NCBI GenBank assembly: GCA_016213625.1
Contig: JACQZZ010000048.1
Coordinates: 16,723 to 80,722 of the forward strand
DNA: 64,000 bases
Direction: 5' to 3'
From: Actinomycetota bacterium
GTDB taxonomy: Bacteria > Actinomycetota > Acidimicrobiia > Acidimicrobiales > Ilumatobacteraceae
Shown: positions 46,468 through 55,463 of the stretch, one piece after another
How the letters are laid out: every line of letters starts with the position of its first letter
Position numbering within the stretch: position 1 is the first letter of the stretch
The notes under the pieces: model-generated
Seen by the model: the letters and a program-made list of their open reading frames with translations, nothing else
What the model was told of the DNA's origin: nothing
Database searches by the model: none
Program-made: the position numbers and the translations under genes

Positions 46468-49400
46468 ATGGACGAACCTCGCTCGCCGCTGCACGTGCCG
46501 GCCCACCCGGTGAGGTTCGTCACCGCGGCCAGCCTGTTCGACGGGCACGACGCGTCCATCAACATCATGCGCCGGATCCTGCAGTCGCAGGGGGCCGAGG
46601 TCATCCACCTCGGCCACAACCGCAGCGTCGACGACGTGGTGCGCGCGGCCGTGCAGGAAGACGTGCAGGGCATCGCCGTCAGCTCGTATCAAGGCGGGCA
46701 CGTGGAGTACTTCTCGTACCTGCTGGACCGACTGCGCGAACAGGGCCGCGGCGACATCAAGGTCTATGGCGGGGGCGGAGGTGTCATCGTGCCGGCCGAG
46801 ATCGAGGAACTGCACCGCCGTGGCGTCGCTCGCATCTTCTCGCCCCAGGACGGCCAGCAACTCGGCCTGGCGCGCATGATCAACACGATGATCGAGGCGT
46901 GCGACGTGCCGCCGCATCGCGACGGCACCGTGGATCTTCCGGCGCTGTTCGCCGGCAGCGAACGCGAGCTGGCTCGTGCCATCTCGGTCATCGAGTCCGG
47001 TGTGCCCGACCAACACCTGCTCGGCGAGTTGGCGCGTGCCGCCGGCACACGTGCCGTGCCGGTCGTCGGCATCACCGGCACCGGTGGTTCCGGCAAGTCG
47101 TCGCTCACCGACGAACTCCTGCGTCGCTTCCGCTTGGACCAGGCCGACAAGGTGCGCATCGCGGTCATCGCCATCGACCCCACTCGCCGTCGCGGCGGCG
47201 GGGCGCTGCTGGGCGATCGAATCCGCATGAACACGCTCGACAGTGCCCAGGTGTTCTTCCGCTCGCTCGCCACCCGCCCGGGCGACGACGCGATGGGGGT
47301 CACCGTGCCGCGAGCGCTCGCCGGTGCCGTGCACGCTGCGAAGGCATGGGGTGCCGACCTGGTGGTCGTCGAGACACCGGGCATCGGCCAGGGCGACGCG
47401 GCCATCGTGCCGCACGTCGATCTGCCGCTCTACGTGATGACCCCGGAGTTCGGCGCGTCCACACAGCTCGAGAAGATCGACATGCTGGATCACGCCGCCA
47501 TCGTGGTCATCAACAAGTTCGAGCGGCGCGGCGCGGAGGACGCATTGCGCGATGTGCGTCGCCAGTACGCACGCAACCACGAACTGTTCGATGCCCGACT
47601 CGAGGACCTGCCGGTGTTCGGCACGGTCGCGGCGCGCTTCAACGACGACGGCGTCACCGCGGTCTATCAGCATCTTCGTGGCCTGTTGGCCGACCACGGG
47701 CTGCATCTCACGGGCGGCCTGCTCGCCCCGGCGAACACCCGGGTCAGCACCCACATCGGCACCATCCTCCCATCTGCCCGCCAGCGCTACCTGGCCGAGA
47801 TCGCCGACACCGTGCGCCGCTATCACGCCACCACCGCCCAGCAGTCGGCCGCCGCACGGCGCCGGCAGCAGCTGGCCGAGTCGGCCGCCATCATCGAGGC
47901 GACCGGCCGCGATGCCGGGGTGGTGCGAGAGGTGGAACTCGAGGTCGCGACCTCGGTCGACGCCGCCACCGACGCGCTGTTGCATGCCTGGCCGGCGCGT
48001 CGCGCCGAGCTCACCGGCCCGGACCGACCCGTGCGCACCTCACTGTCCGGCACCGATGTGCCGAAGTTGTCGGTGCCGCAGTTCCACGACCACGGCGAGC
48101 TGGTGAGGTGGTTGCGCAGCGAGAACCTGCCCGGCCACTTCCCCTTCACGGCCGGCGTGTTCCCGTTGAAGCGCGAGAACGAAGATCCCGCTCGCATGTT
48201 CGCCGGCGAGGGCGGGCCGGCGCGTACGAACCGACGGTTCCGCATGTTGTCGGCCGGCCAACCCGCCACGCGGCTCTCCACCGCGTTCGACTCGGTCACG
48301 CTCTACGGGTTCGACCCCGACGAGCGACCCGACATCTACGGCAAGGTGGGCAACTCCGGCGTGTCCATCGCCACGCTCGACGACCTGAAGGAGCTGTACG
48401 ACGGGTTCGACCTGTGCGACCCCGCCACCTCGGTGTCGATGACCATCAACGGCCCCGCGCCCACCATCCTGGCGATGTTCCTGAACGCTGCCATCGACCA
48501 GCAGGTCGACCGATTCGTGCAGACCGAAGGGCGCGAGCCCTCGGCGGACGAACGCGCCGACATCGCCGCCCGCACGCTGCGCACCGTCCGCGGCACGGTG
48601 CAGGCCGACATCTTGAAGGAGGACCAGGGGCAGAACACGTGCATCTTCTCCACCGAGTTCTCGCTGGGCGTCATGGCCGACATCCAGGAATGGTTCGTGC
48701 ACCACGAGGTGCGCAACTTCTACTCGGTCAGCATCAGCGGCTATCACATCGCCGAGGCAGGCGCGAACCCCATCAGCCAGCTCGCGTTCACGCTGTCGAA
48801 CGGGTTCACCTACGTGGAGGCATACCTGGCGCGCGGTATGAGTGTCGACGACTTCGCGCCGAACCTGTCGTTCTTCTTCTCGAACGGCATGGACCCCGAG
48901 TACACCGTCCTCGGACGCGTCGCGCGCCGCATCTGGGCGGTGGCAATGAAGGATCGGTACGGCGCCAACGAGCGATCGCAGAAGCTGAAGTACCACGTGC
49001 AGACCAGCGGCCGGTCGCTGCATGCGCAGGAGATGTCCTTCAACGACATCCGCACCACGTTGCAGGCGCTGTGCGCCATCTACGACAACGCCAACAGCCT
49101 GCACACGAACGCGTTCGATGAAGCCGTCACCACCCCCACTGCCGACAGCGTGCGCCGAGCGCTCGCCATCCAGATGGTCATCAATCGCGAGTGGGGCCTG
49201 GCGATGAACGAGAACCCACTGCAGGGCAGCTTCATCGTCGAGGAACTCACCGATCTGGTCGAGGCGGCGGTGCTCGCCGAACTCGATCGCATCAGCGAAC
49301 GCGGCGGCGTGATGGGTGCCATGGAGACCGGCTACCAGCGCGGCCGCATCCAGGACGAGAGCATGCTCTACGAGCAGCGCAAGCACGACGGCACGCTGCC

Positions 49401-49689
49401 CATCATCGGGGTCAACACGTTCCGCAATCCCGACGGCGACGACACGCCCACCACCATGGAACTGGCCCGTTCGTCCGACGACGAGAAGCTCGACCAGATC
49501 CAGCGACTGCGCTCGTTCCAGCACCGGCACGCCGACACCGGCGAGGCAGCGCTCGAGCGGCTGTGCGCGGTGGCGCTGGAGGGCGGGAACATCTTCGACG
49601 AGCTGATGCACACCGTGCGTCATGCCTCGCTCGGGCAGATCACCCACGCGCTGTTCGATGTCGGTGGCAAGTACCGCCGGAACGTCTGA
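46468..49689 (+). CDS. icmF: Fused isobutyryl-CoA mutase with G-protein domain (IcmF)
   Basis: 1073 residues in the IcmF order: N-terminal B12-binding domain with F-D-G-H-D-A-S-I-N-I-M (lower axial ligand His27), a central MeaI-like GTPase with P-loop G-I-T-G-T-G-G-S-G-K-S-S (201-212), D-P-T-R-R-R-G-G-G-A-L-L-G-D-R and N-K-F-E base recognition, and a C-terminal mutase barrel (from about 520). It interconverts isobutyryl- and n-butyryl-CoA using adenosylcobalamin, with GTP powering cofactor loading. By eye the active-site positions read Phe in S-T-A-F-D-S-V-T-L-Y-G and Gln in N-P-I-S-Q-L-A-F, which fits isobutyryl rather than pivalyl substrate. It is a single gene with its own -10 box. Confidence 0.95.
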   Translation: MDEPRSPLHVPAHPVRFVTAASLFDGHDASINIMRRILQSQGAEVIHLGHNRSVDDVVRAAVQEDVQGIAVSSYQGGHVEYFSYLLDRLREQGRGDIKVYGGGGGVIVPAEIEELHRRGVARIFSPQDGQQLGLARMINTMIEACDVPPHRDGTVDLPALFAGSERELARAISVIESGVPDQHLLGELARAAGTRAVPVVGITGTGGSGKSSLTDELLRRFRLDQADKVRIAVIAIDPTRRRGGGALLGDRIRMNTLDSAQVFFRSLATRPGDDAMGVTVPRALAGAVHAAKAWGADLVVVETPGIGQGDAAIVPHVDLPLYVMTPEFGASTQLEKIDMLDHAAIVVINKFERRGAEDALRDVRRQYARNHELFDARLEDLPVFGTVAARFNDDGVTAVYQHLRGLLADHGLHLTGGLLAPANTRVSTHIGTILPSARQRYLAEIADTVRRYHATTAQQSAAARRRQQLAESAAIIEATGRDAGVVREVELEVATSVDAATDALLHAWPARRAELTGPDRPVRTSLSGTDVPKLSVPQFHDHGELVRWLRSENLPGHFPFTAGVFPLKRENEDPARMFAGEGGPARTNRRFRMLSAGQPATRLSTAFDSVTLYGFDPDERPDIYGKVGNSGVSIATLDDLKELYDGFDLCDPATSVSMTINGPAPTILAMFLNAAIDQQVDRFVQTEGREPSADERADIAARTLRTVRGTVQADILKEDQGQNTCIFSTEFSLGVMADIQEWFVHHEVRNFYSVSISGYHIAEAGANPISQLAFTLSNGFTYVEAYLARGMSVDDFAPNLSFFFSNGMDPEYTVLGRVARRIWAVAMKDRYGANERSQKLKYHVQTSGRSLHAQEMSFNDIRTTLQALCAIYDNANSLHTNAFDEAVTTPTADSVRRALAIQMVINREWGLAMNENPLQGSFIVEELTDLVEAAVLAELDRISERGGVMGAMETGYQRGRIQDESMLYEQRKHDGTLPIIGVNTFRNPDGDDTPTTMELARSSDDEKLDQIQRLRSFQHRHADTGEAALERLCAVALEGGNIFDELMHTVRHASLGQITHALFDVGGKYRRNV

Positions 49690-49691
49690 GC

Positions 49692-50183
49692 TCAGTCGAG
49701 CTCGTTCAGCGCGTCCTCCAACAGACTCAACGCGGCGACGGCGAATGCGACCATGGTCTGCTCGCGGACGTCGACGCCGGTGAGGACGTGTCGCGTGCGG
49801 CTCACGGGCCCGGCCACTGCCACCCATGAATGCCCCGCGGGATCACCGTAGGGGTTGGCCGGACCTGCCGCGCCCGCCTCACCGATGCCCCACGTCGTGC
49901 CCAGATGTGCCGAACCGGAACGGGCGAGGTAGTCGGCGAAGGCCTCGGTGGCCCCACGCATTCCCTTCGGCATGTCCACCGGCCCGGCCATCCAGGCCCG
50001 CACCGCTGCCACCGTGTACACCACTGCGCCGCCGAGGTAGTACGCCGATGCACCTGGCACCGACAACAGCGCAGCCGACACCAGCCCACCGGCCGACCCT
50101 TCGGCGACGGCGACGGTGTCGCCGCGAGCACGCAGCAGCGCACCGACACGGCGAGCAGGTTCGGTGAGTTCGACCGGCAGCAT
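49692..50183 (-). CDS. CinA C-terminal domain protein (PncC-type amidase)
   Basis: 163 residues equal to the C-terminal domain of CinA, which in PncC deamidates nicotinamide mononucleotide. V-A-V-A-E-G-S-A-G-G-L-V-S-A-A-L-L and V-P-G-A-S-A-Y-Y-L-G-G-A-V-V-Y-T match, but the usual E-S-C-T-G-G reads E-G-S-A-G-G here, so Cys and Thr of the motif are absent. The family catalytic Ser may still be supplied by S-A-G-G; activity is uncertain. G-I-G-E-A-G-A-A-G-P matches the family's G-I-A-G-P-x-G region. The ATG at 50183 is preferred with GGGGGG before it; longer readings run into a hairpin. Confidence 0.82.
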   Translation of the reverse strand: MLPVELTEPARRVGALLRARGDTVAVAEGSAGGLVSAALLSVPGASAYYLGGAVVYTVAAVRAWMAGPVDMPKGMRGATEAFADYLARSGSAHLGTTWGIGEAGAAGPANPYGDPAGHSWVAVAGPVSRTRHVLTGVDVREQTMVAFAVAALSLLEDALNELD

Positions 50184-50192
50184 CCCCCCATC

Positions 50193-50218
50193 CTGCATCA
50201 ACGAGGGTGCTGATGCAG
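50193..50218 (-). terminator. Intercistronic hairpin between VOC and CinA-like genes
   Basis: CTGCATCA-N10-TGATGCAG, an 8-bp stem between the stop of the VOC gene (50222) and the ATG of the CinA-like gene (50183). It may attenuate read-through or mark the end of the first message. Confidence 0.45.
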
Positions 50219-50221
50219 GGG

Positions 50222-51022
50222 TCAGCTGGGCCAGCTGTTCGGGTCGTCGATCTGTTCCAGCGCGCCGATCGCGAACACGGCGCCATCCGGATCGCGGAGC
50301 ACGGCCATCGGGCCCATGCCGGTGGGGAAGGGCGGCATCACCACGCCGCCGCCAAGGGCTTCGCAGCGGTCCGCCGACGCCTGCGCGTCGGCCACCACCA
50401 GGTACGGCAGCCAGTGTGTGGGCACGTGCTCGGGAAAGCCCTCGCCCATCGTCATCACACCCGCCACCACTCGACCATCGACGGAGATGAGGTGGTAGTC
50501 GGAGGGACCGTCACCCGTCATCGGGGCCGTGGTCCACCCGAACACCGACTCGTAGAACGGCAGCACCGACTGCGGATCGCGGACGTTGAGTTCGTTCCAC
50601 ACCAGCGTGCCGACCTCGTTGACGAGTGCTGCACCGAAGTGGTTGGGACCGGCCTGGAACAGACCGAAGAAGCCGCCCGCGGGGTCGACGCCGAAGCTGA
50701 TCCGGCCGTTGCCGTCGGGGAGGTCCATCGGCGGTACCGCGAGGGTGCCGCCCGCGGGCGCGATGCGCGCGGCGGTCGCGTCGGCATCGGTGACGTTCAT
50801 GTAGGTGGTCCACGCCGGCGGCCCGCCGCTCACGGGTCCGATGCCGGCCACGGGAGCACCGTCCTTGGAGAAGATGCGATAGCCACCGAACTGCTCGCCC
50901 TGATCGGGCGACACCTCCCAACCGAACAGCCCGCAGTAGAACGCGGCAGAGCCGGCGATGTCGGGGCTGCTGACGTCGATCCACGACGGCACACCGTGAC
51001 GGTATGAAGTGATCCTCGGCAT
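50222..51022 (-). CDS. VOC-family (glyoxalase-like) protein, two modules
   Basis: 266 residues consisting of two VOC repeats: the first starts V-P-S-W-I-D-V-S-S-P-D-I-A-G-S-A-A-F-Y-C-G-L-F-G-W, the second L-V-W-N-E-L-N-V-R-D-P-Q-S-V-L-P-F-Y-E-S-V-F-G-W. Each ends with an acidic or F-G-V-D-P-A / D-P-D-G-A-V-F strand. Similar double-module proteins in actinomycetes are annotated as hydroxylases or glyoxalase-like; no reaction can be assigned. AAGGAGG lies 5 bases before the ATG. Confidence 0.88.
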   Translation of the reverse strand: MPRITSYRHGVPSWIDVSSPDIAGSAAFYCGLFGWEVSPDQGEQFGGYRIFSKDGAPVAGIGPVSGGPPAWTTYMNVTDADATAARIAPAGGTLAVPPMDLPDGNGRISFGVDPAGGFFGLFQAGPNHFGAALVNEVGTLVWNELNVRDPQSVLPFYESVFGWTTAPMTGDGPSDYHLISVDGRVVAGVMTMGEGFPEHVPTHWLPYLVVADAQASADRCEALGGGVVMPPFPTGMGPMAVLRDPDGAVFAIGALEQIDDPNSWPS

Positions 51023-51097
51023 GGAGCCTCCTTCGGGTAGAGGAGGAAAGGTTAGGCACGAGGCGTGACACCCGCGGACCGGCTCGCGGGTGAGCGA

Positions 51098-51103
51098 TAC
51101 GCT
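51098..51103 (+). promoter_or_regulatory. -10 box TACGCT, leaderless start
   Basis: TACGCT ends 7 nt before the GTG at 51111, and overlaps the coding region that an alternative GTG at 51090 would use. It therefore favours the start at 51111. Confidence 0.5.
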
Positions 51104-51110
51104 CGCCGCC

Positions 51111-52985
51111 GTGGGGGACGACGCAGGGCGACGGGCACGACTCGTGCGCTCGGTCGGGGGCGCGGCGATCGGACTCGCGAGCCTCGTCGGCCTGTGGCGG
51201 TTGGTCGCATGGGTGTTCAGCAGCGATCGGGGCCTCGGCTTCCGCGACGAGGGGCTGTACCTGCTGGCGGCCGACCCACCGTCGCCCACCGCCCGTTGGG
51301 TCACACCGTTCGGGTGGCACACCGCGCCGTTCTTCTCCATCGTGGGCCACGACGTGGCGCACCTGCGCACCTTCGCCGTGTGCGTGCTCGTGGTGGTCGG
51401 CGCCCAGCTCGGCTGGGTGATCGGCCGACGGGTCACCGATGGCGACACCGACGGGTCGGCACGAGCGGTTCGGTTCGGCCTCGCCGCGGTCGGCGCGTTC
51501 GGTGCGCCGTTGCTCACCAGCGGTCTGCTCCGCACGCCGGGCTACAACTGGGTGAACCTCGTCGGTCTGCTCGTGGCCACCACCGGCGCGGTGATGGCCG
51601 TGACGATGCACGACGAGGGTTCGTGGTGGCGATCGCCACGCGCACACGCAGCCGCGGCCGTGCTCGCACTCGGCCTGTGGTTCACGGTGCCGGCGAAACC
51701 GTCGAGTGCTCCGCTGTTCCTCGTGGCAACGGCGGTGTTCCTCGCGCCGGTGCTCCGCCGACGCACGTGGTCGTTCGCCGCGTTGACCGCCGCGTGGGGT
51801 CTCGGGTGGACCCTCTTCGGCATCGCCGTCGGTTGGTGGCCGGTCGACTTCCTCCGTGTGCTCCAGCAGTCGGCGTCGTTCCCGCCCCTCGACCGCAACC
51901 AGACGATCCCTGGCGCGTTCCTCGACGTGCTGCGCACACCGAAGGTGGCCTGGAAGGACCTCGCACTGCTCCGGCCGGCGACGTTCGCACTGATGATCGT
52001 GGCAGCGGTCATCGCGCTCGTGGCACGACGGCGCGCCGGCTCCGGTCGTGCGCTCCGCATCGCGCCGCTCGTGATCGCCACGGTGGCCGCAGTGGGCACC
52101 GCTGTCCCCTGGCCCCTCCTCGGCCTGCCCAACCCGCCGGTGAGATTCGACTGGTACGGCACGACGAACGCCGGCGTCCTGCTGTTCATCGGTGCGCTGC
52201 TCCACCTGTTGGCCAACTGGCGCGACACCGATCGACCCGCACTCGCCCGCGGCCTGGCGATCGGCGGACTGTGCGTCGCCGGGGTGTTCATCTTCGGGTT
52301 CGGTTCGGCGATGAGCATCTACCACCAGGCCGCGCTGGCGGCGTCGCTGATGTGGTGCGCCACGGCGGCGCTGGTCGCGACGATCGGTGACCGACGGCTC
52401 CGACTCGTTGCGCTCGGCATCACCACGGTGGCGTCCTTCGCACTGTTGGTCAGCAACGTGGTGGACAGCCGTCACCACCCGTTCGACGTGTCGGCGATGG
52501 CGGAGCAGACCACACCCACTCGCTTCGGCGCACACGACGACGAGCTGGTGCTGGACCCCGACACGGCTGCCTACGTCGACGCTGTGCAACAGCTCGCCGA
52601 CGGCGCCGGGTTCTGCGCCGGCGACCCGTTGATCGGCATGGTGTGGGACTGGACGGCCACCGAGTCGTTCGTCCTCGGCGCCACCGCGCCCGAGCACTTC
52701 ATCCTCACCATCTTCGGGTATCCCGACGCGGCGTCGGTGCTCGACGTGACGATGGACGACCTGGCCGATCCGCAGTGGCACGACGCGTGGTTGATGACCA
52801 CCGACCCCATCGGGCTGGAGGCCGACGATGCAGCCGAGTTGCGCGCGGCGCAGGACCGGCTGCCCGATGTCGTCGGCCGCACGTTCCCGGACGACTACAC
52901 CATCGTCGGGAACGTCGATGGCACGCAGCTCTGGCGACCCGCCGATCCGGGAGCGGCCGCCACGTGCGACGACCGCAGCAAGTAG
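51111..52985 (+). CDS. Polytopic membrane protein, possible GT-C glycosyltransferase
   Basis: 624 residues with about ten hydrophobic helices in the first 450 and a soluble, probably outside, C-terminal domain of about 160 (E-Q-T-T-P-T-R-F-G-A-H-D-D-E onward). F-R-D-E-G-L-Y-L-L-A-A-D after the first helix resembles the D-E or D-D motif in the first outer loop of GT-C polyprenyl-phosphate sugar transferases, but overall similarity cannot be judged by eye. Two cysteines (F-C-A-G-D-P) lie in the outer domain. It is followed closely by a double-ACT protein gene that has its own -10 box overlapping this gene's stop. Confidence 0.72.
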   Translation: MGDDAGRRARLVRSVGGAAIGLASLVGLWRLVAWVFSSDRGLGFRDEGLYLLAADPPSPTARWVTPFGWHTAPFFSIVGHDVAHLRTFAVCVLVVVGAQLGWVIGRRVTDGDTDGSARAVRFGLAAVGAFGAPLLTSGLLRTPGYNWVNLVGLLVATTGAVMAVTMHDEGSWWRSPRAHAAAAVLALGLWFTVPAKPSSAPLFLVATAVFLAPVLRRRTWSFAALTAAWGLGWTLFGIAVGWWPVDFLRVLQQSASFPPLDRNQTIPGAFLDVLRTPKVAWKDLALLRPATFALMIVAAVIALVARRRAGSGRALRIAPLVIATVAAVGTAVPWPLLGLPNPPVRFDWYGTTNAGVLLFIGALLHLLANWRDTDRPALARGLAIGGLCVAGVFIFGFGSAMSIYHQAALAASLMWCATAALVATIGDRRLRLVALGITTVASFALLVSNVVDSRHHPFDVSAMAEQTTPTRFGAHDDELVLDPDTAAYVDAVQQLADGAGFCAGDPLIGMVWDWTATESFVLGATAPEHFILTIFGYPDAASVLDVTMDDLADPQWHDAWLMTTDPIGLEADDAAELRAAQDRLPDVVGRTFPDDYTIVGNVDGTQLWRPADPGAAATCDDRSK

Positions 52986-52988
52986 CGT
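52983..52988 (+). promoter_or_regulatory. -10 box TAGCGT, leaderless start
   Basis: TAGCGT, whose TAG is the stop codon of the upstream gene, ends 6 nt before the GTG at 52995; no Shine-Dalgarno. Confidence 0.45.
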
Positions 52989-52994
52989 GACCAC

Positions 52995-53510
52995 GTGGCG
53001 AACTTCGTACTCACGGTGCTCGGTGACGACCGTCCAGGGTTGGTCGACAACCTGTCGGGTGTGGTCACCGCGCACGGCGGCAACTGGGAACGCAGCCAGA
53101 TGGCACGACTCGGTGGCAAGTTCGCCGGCATCGTGCAGGTGCACGTGCCCGATGCCCAGGCCGCCGGCCTCCAGCAGGCACTCCGTGCCTTGAGCGACGA
53201 AGGGCTGTTGCAAGTGAGCATCCACGCCGCCGGAGCCGCTCCCGCCGCCGACGGCGCCCGATTCGTGCTGTCGCTGGTCGGCACCGACCGTCCGGGTTTG
53301 GTGCACTCGGTGTCGTCAGCGCTCGCCGAGGTGGGCGCCAGCATCGAGGAACTCGACACGGCCACCACCGAGGCTCCGATGTCGGGTGGTCCGTTGTTCG
53401 AGGCCACCGCGGCGGTGGTGTTGCCCGCCGGCGTCACCATCGAGGCCGTGCGCGATCAACTGGAAGCGTTGGCCGACCGTCTGATGGTCGACATCGACGT
53501 CGTCCACTGA
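52995..53510 (+). CDS. Double ACT-domain protein (GcvR-like)
   Basis: 171 residues with two ACT domains, each opening with the same pattern: F-V-L-T-V-L-G-D-D-R-P-G-L-V-D-N-L-S-G-V-V and F-V-L-S-L-V-G-T-D-R-P-G-L-V-H-S-V-S-S-A-L. This matches the glycine cleavage repressor-like GcvR family, ACT pairs that sense amino acids and act through partner proteins. No DNA-binding domain or gcv gene is present, so target and ligand are unknown. It ends 18 bases before an M20 amidohydrolase gene and is probably co-transcribed with it. Confidence 0.88.
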   Translation: MANFVLTVLGDDRPGLVDNLSGVVTAHGGNWERSQMARLGGKFAGIVQVHVPDAQAAGLQQALRALSDEGLLQVSIHAAGAAPAADGARFVLSLVGTDRPGLVHSVSSALAEVGASIEELDTATTEAPMSGGPLFEATAAVVLPAGVTIEAVRDQLEALADRLMVDIDVVH

Positions 53511-53528
53511 GACCAGGAACCGCCGTCC

Positions 53529-54659
53529 ATGTCGCCCTCACTCGTCGAGCTTCGTCGCCATCTGCACGCCCATCCCGAGCTGTCGCACGAGGAGCACCAC
53601 ACCGCGGCGGCCATCCTCGACTTCCTCCGTCCTCTGGCACCCGACGCCATCGTCACTGGCATCGGCGGCACCGGCCTCGTCGCCACCTTCCACAGCGGCG
53701 TGCCGGGCCCGACACTGTTGTTCCGCGCCGAACTCGACGCGCTGCCGATCGTGGAGCTCGGCGACTTGCCCCACGCGTCCACCGCTGCGGGGGTGTCGCA
53801 CAAGTGCGGGCACGATGGCCACGCGACCATGGTGTGCGGCCTGGCGCTCCGCCTGAGCGAACACCGACCCGCCCGCGGCACCGTGCACCTGCTGTTCCAG
53901 CCGGCCGAGGAAACGGGCACCGGAGCAGCGGCGGTCTTGGCCGACCCGGCGTTCGCACACATCCGACCCGACCTCGGGATCGCCATCCACAACATGCCGG
54001 GTTTCCCGTTGCACGCGATGGTGGTGAAGCCGGGCGCCATCACCGCGGCCGTTCGCAGCATCGTGTTCCGGTTCACGGGTCGCACCGCCCACGCGTCGCA
54101 GCCAGAGCTCGGCGAGAATCCGTCCCTCGCGGTCGCCGACCTGTTGCGAGCCGGCGACGCGCTCAGCCGGAACGACCCGGGGTCGCCCGACTTCCGACTC
54201 GTCACCCCGGTGCACGTGCGGGTCGGTGCCGTCGCCTACGGCGTGTCGGCGGGTGACGGCGAGGTGCACTTCACGATCCGCAGCTGGGACAACGACCACA
54301 TGTCGGAGCTCCAACACGAGTTGATCACGATCGCCGAATCATTGGCCGCACGCGACGGGCTCTCGCTGGCGGTGGAGACGCTGGAGGACTTCTACGCCAA
54401 CGTGAACGACATCGTCGTCACCGCGCTGGTGCGGGGCGCTGCCGAGGAGTGCGGGTTCGAGGTGGTCTCACCCGACTGGCCGATGCGACCGGGCGAGGAC
54501 TTCGGGCTGTTCACGGAACGCTTCCCGTGCTGCATGGTGTTGCTCGGTGCGGGTGTCGACAGCCTGCCGCTGCACAACCCCGAGTACGACTTCCCCGACG
54601 AGCTCATCGACTCCGGCGTGCGGCTGTACGACGCCATCGTTCGACGCGCCCTGGGCTGA
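53529..54659 (+). CDS. M20D-family amidohydrolase
   Basis: 376 residues of the aminoacylase/IAA-amino acid hydrolase group. Metal-site and catalytic motifs: H-A-H-P-E-L-S (about 13-19), R-A-E-L-D-A-L-P-I, H-K-C-G-H-D-G-H (Cys as in M20D), Q-P-A-E-E-T-G-T-G (catalytic Glu about 124) and G-R-T-A-H-A-S in the lid domain. The L-L-G-A-G-V and L-H-N-P-E-Y-D-F end also fits. It removes acyl groups from amino acids or amino-acid conjugates. AGGAA precedes the ATG; it follows the double-ACT gene by 18 bases. Confidence 0.92.
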   Translation: MSPSLVELRRHLHAHPELSHEEHHTAAAILDFLRPLAPDAIVTGIGGTGLVATFHSGVPGPTLLFRAELDALPIVELGDLPHASTAAGVSHKCGHDGHATMVCGLALRLSEHRPARGTVHLLFQPAEETGTGAAAVLADPAFAHIRPDLGIAIHNMPGFPLHAMVVKPGAITAAVRSIVFRFTGRTAHASQPELGENPSLAVADLLRAGDALSRNDPGSPDFRLVTPVHVRVGAVAYGVSAGDGEVHFTIRSWDNDHMSELQHELITIAESLAARDGLSLAVETLEDFYANVNDIVVTALVRGAAEECGFEVVSPDWPMRPGEDFGLFTERFPCCMVLLGAGVDSLPLHNPEYDFPDELIDSGVRLYDAIVRRALG

Positions 54660-54660
54660 G

Positions 54661-54696
54661 CAGCATCACACGCAGCATCACACGCAGCATCACACG
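54661..54696. repeat. Three tandem copies of a 12-bp unit
   Basis: CAGCATCACACG occurs three times without a mismatch, starting directly after the M20 stop codon and overlapping the last codons of the convergent nitroreductase gene at 54690. It is too short to be a known element; probable slippage product. Confidence 0.85.
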
Positions 54697-55352
54697 ACAG
54701 GCTGCTTCCAGCGGTTGAGGAACGTGATCTCCTGTGCCGGCCGACGGGGTGCGGGAGTGAACGAGTCGCCGGTGTAGTAGCCCACGGCGAGCAGGCAGAC
54801 CTGCGTGACCGTGGGCGGGATGCCCAGCAGCTCGGCGATCTCGGCCTCGTGCTCCAGGTGGAACGTGGTCCACGCCGAGCCGATGCCGCGTGCGCGGGCC
54901 GCGAGCTGGAAGCTCCACACCCCGGGCAGCACCGAGCCGTAGTACGCCGCGGCCTGTCCCTGGCTGAGGTGCAATGGCGCCCGGTCGAGCCGCAGCGACA
55001 GCACGAGCGCGGGCACCTCGGCGAGGTGGTCCACCAGGAACGTGGCCGAGTCGATGACATGCTGACTGCGCTGGTCCACCCGCAACTCGGCGTTGCTCGC
55101 CAAGTACGGACGACCGACCTCGGCGAACCGGGTGGCGATGGCCGCCTTCGTCGCCGGGTCGTCGATGATCATCCACCGGTTGCGTTCGAGGTTGCCACCC
55201 ATGGGCGCGTGGCCGGCGACTTCGATGCACTCCAGCAGCACGTCGTGCGGGACCGCCCGGGTGAGGTCCAACCGCTGGCGAACCTGCTTCGTGGTGGTCA
55301 GCAGACGGTCGGTCTCGGCGAGGTCGAATCCGGTTCGGGGGTCGTGCGGCAT
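54690..55352 (-). CDS. Nitroreductase-family protein
   Basis: 220 residues, FMN-dependent nitroreductase fold: V-R-Q-R-L-D-L near the start, A-P-M-G-G-N-L-E-R-N-R-W-M-I-I-D-D (FMN phosphate region), A-A-A-Y-Y-G-S-V-L-P-G-V-W-S-F-Q-L-A-A-R-A-R-G-I-G-S in the middle, and L-L-A-V-G-Y-Y-T-G-D near the C-terminus. It likely reduces nitro or quinone compounds with NAD(P)H; exact substrate unknown. AGGAGA precedes the ATG by 7 bases. Single gene. Confidence 0.9.
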   Translation of the reverse strand: MPHDPRTGFDLAETDRLLTTTKQVRQRLDLTRAVPHDVLLECIEVAGHAPMGGNLERNRWMIIDDPATKAAIATRFAEVGRPYLASNAELRVDQRSQHVIDSATFLVDHLAEVPALVLSLRLDRAPLHLSQGQAAAYYGSVLPGVWSFQLAARARGIGSAWTTFHLEHEAEIAELLGIPPTVTQVCLLAVGYYTGDSFTPAPRRPAQEITFLNRWKQPVV

Positions 55353-55451
55353 GACGGTCTCTCCTGGGCGATGGGCGTGCGGTCATTGTGACGCATCGAC
55401 CGGAGCACCCGAGCACGTCGCTCGCACTCAGAGCGAGCAGGCCTCAGCCGT

Positions 55452-55457
55452 TACGGT
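55452..55457 (+). promoter_or_regulatory. -10 box TACGGT, leaderless start
   Basis: TACGGT ends 6 nt before the ATG at 55464; no Shine-Dalgarno. Confidence 0.5.
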
Positions 55458-55463
55458 GACGGC

